Below are positions 21,133 to 22,236 of a stretch of 22,236 bases of DNA, piece by piece. A program made the position numbers and the translations under genes. Below the pieces are notes generated by a model. It did no database searches and was not told the DNA's origin. It worked only from the letters and a program-made list of their open reading frames with translations. Origin of the DNA: Desulfurobacterium sp. (GTDB lineage: Bacteria > Aquificota > Aquificia > Desulfurobacteriales > Desulfurobacteriaceae); contig JALSLT010000022.1 in assembly GCA_026988135.1 (NCBI GenBank), forward strand, positions 1 through 22,236, given 5' to 3'. The first letter of the stretch is position 1; each line of letters starts with the position of its first letter.

Positions 21133-21974
21133 TGGACGCATTTGAGAGGAGAAAGCTTGCAAATAGAGTAGTTCTTTTTCTTTCAACCATGGCGGCACTT
21201 TTTGGAATACTCTGGTTGATATGGATATTGGGAACACTTCTTTATAAGGGGATGTCTTCTCTGTCATGGGAAGCGATAGTCGGTTCTCCTCCGTCTCCAA
21301 GTGATGAAACAGGGGGATTAAGGCACGCAATAATCGGTCAGGCTCTCATAGTTTCACTCGCAGTGGTTATCGGGGTTCCGATAGGTGTTTTGGCGGGGAC
21401 GTTTCTTTCGGAATATGGTAAGGGGAGTAGAATAGCCAATATCGCAAGGGATATTTCGGATATTCTTATGAGTGTTCCTTCTATTGTTATAGGTACGTTT
21501 GTTTATGCCATCATGGTTGAGCCGTTGGGGCACTTTATGGGAATTTCGGGTTCCGTTGCTCTTGCCATTATGATGCTTCCTATTATAGTAAGGACAACCG
21601 ATGATATGTTAAATATGGTTCCGAGGGAGTTAAGGGAAGCGGGTTATGCTCTTGGTGCTACAAAATCGAAAGTTATAACCTCGGTTGTTTTTAAAAGCGC
21701 AATGACCGGTATTATTACGGGAATTATTCTGGCGGTTGCAAGGATTGGTGGAGAGACGGCACCGCTTCTGTTTACATCTTTTAATAACAATTTTCTAACA
21801 TATGATATTACTCAGCCTATGGCTTCTTTGACAGTGACGATGTATGACTATGCTATGAGTCCTTATGATTATTGGCAGAAACTTGCTTGGGCGGCAGCGA
21901 TTATACTTACTGCAGGAGTTCTTTCCCTTAACTTGCTTGGAAGAGCTTTTGCAAGGTGGAAATTTAAGAAATAA
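21132..21974 (+). CDS. pstA: Phosphate ABC transporter permease PstA
   Basis: Second membrane subunit of the phosphate importer, 280 residues with about six membrane segments. The EAA loop reads LREAGYALGATKSKVITSVV and is followed by IILAVARIGGETAPLLFTSF, the PstA variant of the signature. The GTG start shares its first base with the last base of the pstC stop (TAG/GTG at 21132), with a weak AGAGG site in the pstC end, so the two are translationally coupled. pstB follows within 20 bases. Confidence 0.96.
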   Translation: MDAFERRKLANRVVLFLSTMAALFGILWLIWILGTLLYKGMSSLSWEAIVGSPPSPSDETGGLRHAIIGQALIVSLAVVIGVPIGVLAGTFLSEYGKGSRIANIARDISDILMSVPSIVIGTFVYAIMVEPLGHFMGISGSVALAIMMLPIIVRTTDDMLNMVPRELREAGYALGATKSKVITSVVFKSAMTGIITGIILAVARIGGETAPLLFTSFNNNFLTYDITQPMASLTVTMYDYAMSPYDYWQKLAWAAAIILTAGVLSLNLLGRAFARWKFKK

Positions 21975-21991
21975 TGTGAATGGAGGATATC

Positions 21992-22236
21992 TTGAGTTAC
22001 GTTGTAGAGATTTCAGAGTCGTCAAAATTTCAGGTCAAGGATTTGAATTTTTATTACGGGGATCATTTAGCTCTTAAGAATATCAATTTTGATGTTCCGG
22101 AACTTAAAGTAACCGCTCTCATCGGTCCTTCCGGGTGTGGTAAAACTACTCTTTTAAGGTGTTTTAATAGAATGCACGATCTTTATCCGGGTAATAGGTA
22201 TGAGGGAGAGATAGTTTTTGAGGGGAGAAATATTCT
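21992..22236 (+). CDS. pstB: Phosphate ABC transporter ATP-binding protein PstB (3' end outside window)
   Basis: ATPase subunit of the Pst importer; only the first 81 codons are present. The sequence shows FQVKDLNFYYGDHLALKNIN, the PstB N-terminus, Walker A GPSGCGKT (45-52), and LLRCFNRMHDLYPG, a PstB-specific block. Walker B and the ABC signature lie beyond the window. The start is either TTG at 21992, which has GGAGG five bases upstream, or the in-frame ATG at 21980, which overlaps that site and has no SD before it. I prefer TTG. Confidence 0.93.
   Translation, partial: MSYVVEISESSKFQVKDLNFYYGDHLALKNINFDVPELKVTALIGPSGCGKTTLLRCFNRMHDLYPGNRYEGEIVFEGRNI

Overview
The window (22.2 kb, AT-rich, densely packed, strong GGAGG-type ribosome binding sites) reads as a chromosomal segment of a chemolithoautotrophic, probably thermophilic bacterium. 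Lys/Glu-rich proteins, a short EF-Ts, and an octaheme HAO-type cytochrome paired with a tetraheme NrfH/NapC-type quinol dehydrogenase fit Aquificota, most likely a Desulfurobacteriaceae relative (Desulfurobacterium/Thermovibrio type). That placement is inference from gene content; no rRNA is present.

Layout. (1) 1-2866: the tail of an unknown + strand gene converges on a - strand operon, MBL-fold hydrolase > ffh > rpsP > khpA, with a 40-bp perfect palindrome acting as shared terminator. (2) 2905-4694: tRNA-Leu(CAG) is followed by three overlapping + strand genes: a small membrane protein, an unrecognised protein with a PD-(D/E)XK-like nuclease signature, and a thioredoxin-type ArsC/LMW-phosphatase. 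(3) 4672-8159: radC and ileS on the - strand. (4) 8309-12501: a + strand respiratory cluster with its own promoter and a leader carrying a tiny ORF and a possible SD-sequestering pairing. It continues with a tetraheme NrfH-like protein, the octaheme HAO-like protein, a hairpin, a SurA-N-like exported protein and an exported HEAT-repeat protein. (5) 12544-20027: - strand housekeeping genes, dnaE > accA, then from a clear promoter rpsB > tsf > pyrH > frr > a 2[4Fe-4S] ferredoxin that is easily missed at 58 codons. (6) 20197-end: the + strand phosphate transporter operon pstC > pstA > pstB (cut by the window end), with no pstS in front.

How the genes work together. The tetraheme protein should take electrons from the quinol pool and pass them to the octaheme enzyme in the periplasm. 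By analogy with epsilon-HAO this would reduce nitrite and/or hydroxylamine to ammonium. The two exported proteins downstream are candidates for folding or assembly partners of this system. The remaining genes are translation, replication, lipid synthesis, protein targeting and phosphate uptake.

The best candidates for undescribed biology are the PD-(D/E)XK-like gene in its overlapping trio (3030-4694), the SurA-like/HEAT pair behind the HAO module, and the leader of the cytochrome operon. No CRISPR array, insertion sequence, rRNA or phage gene was seen.
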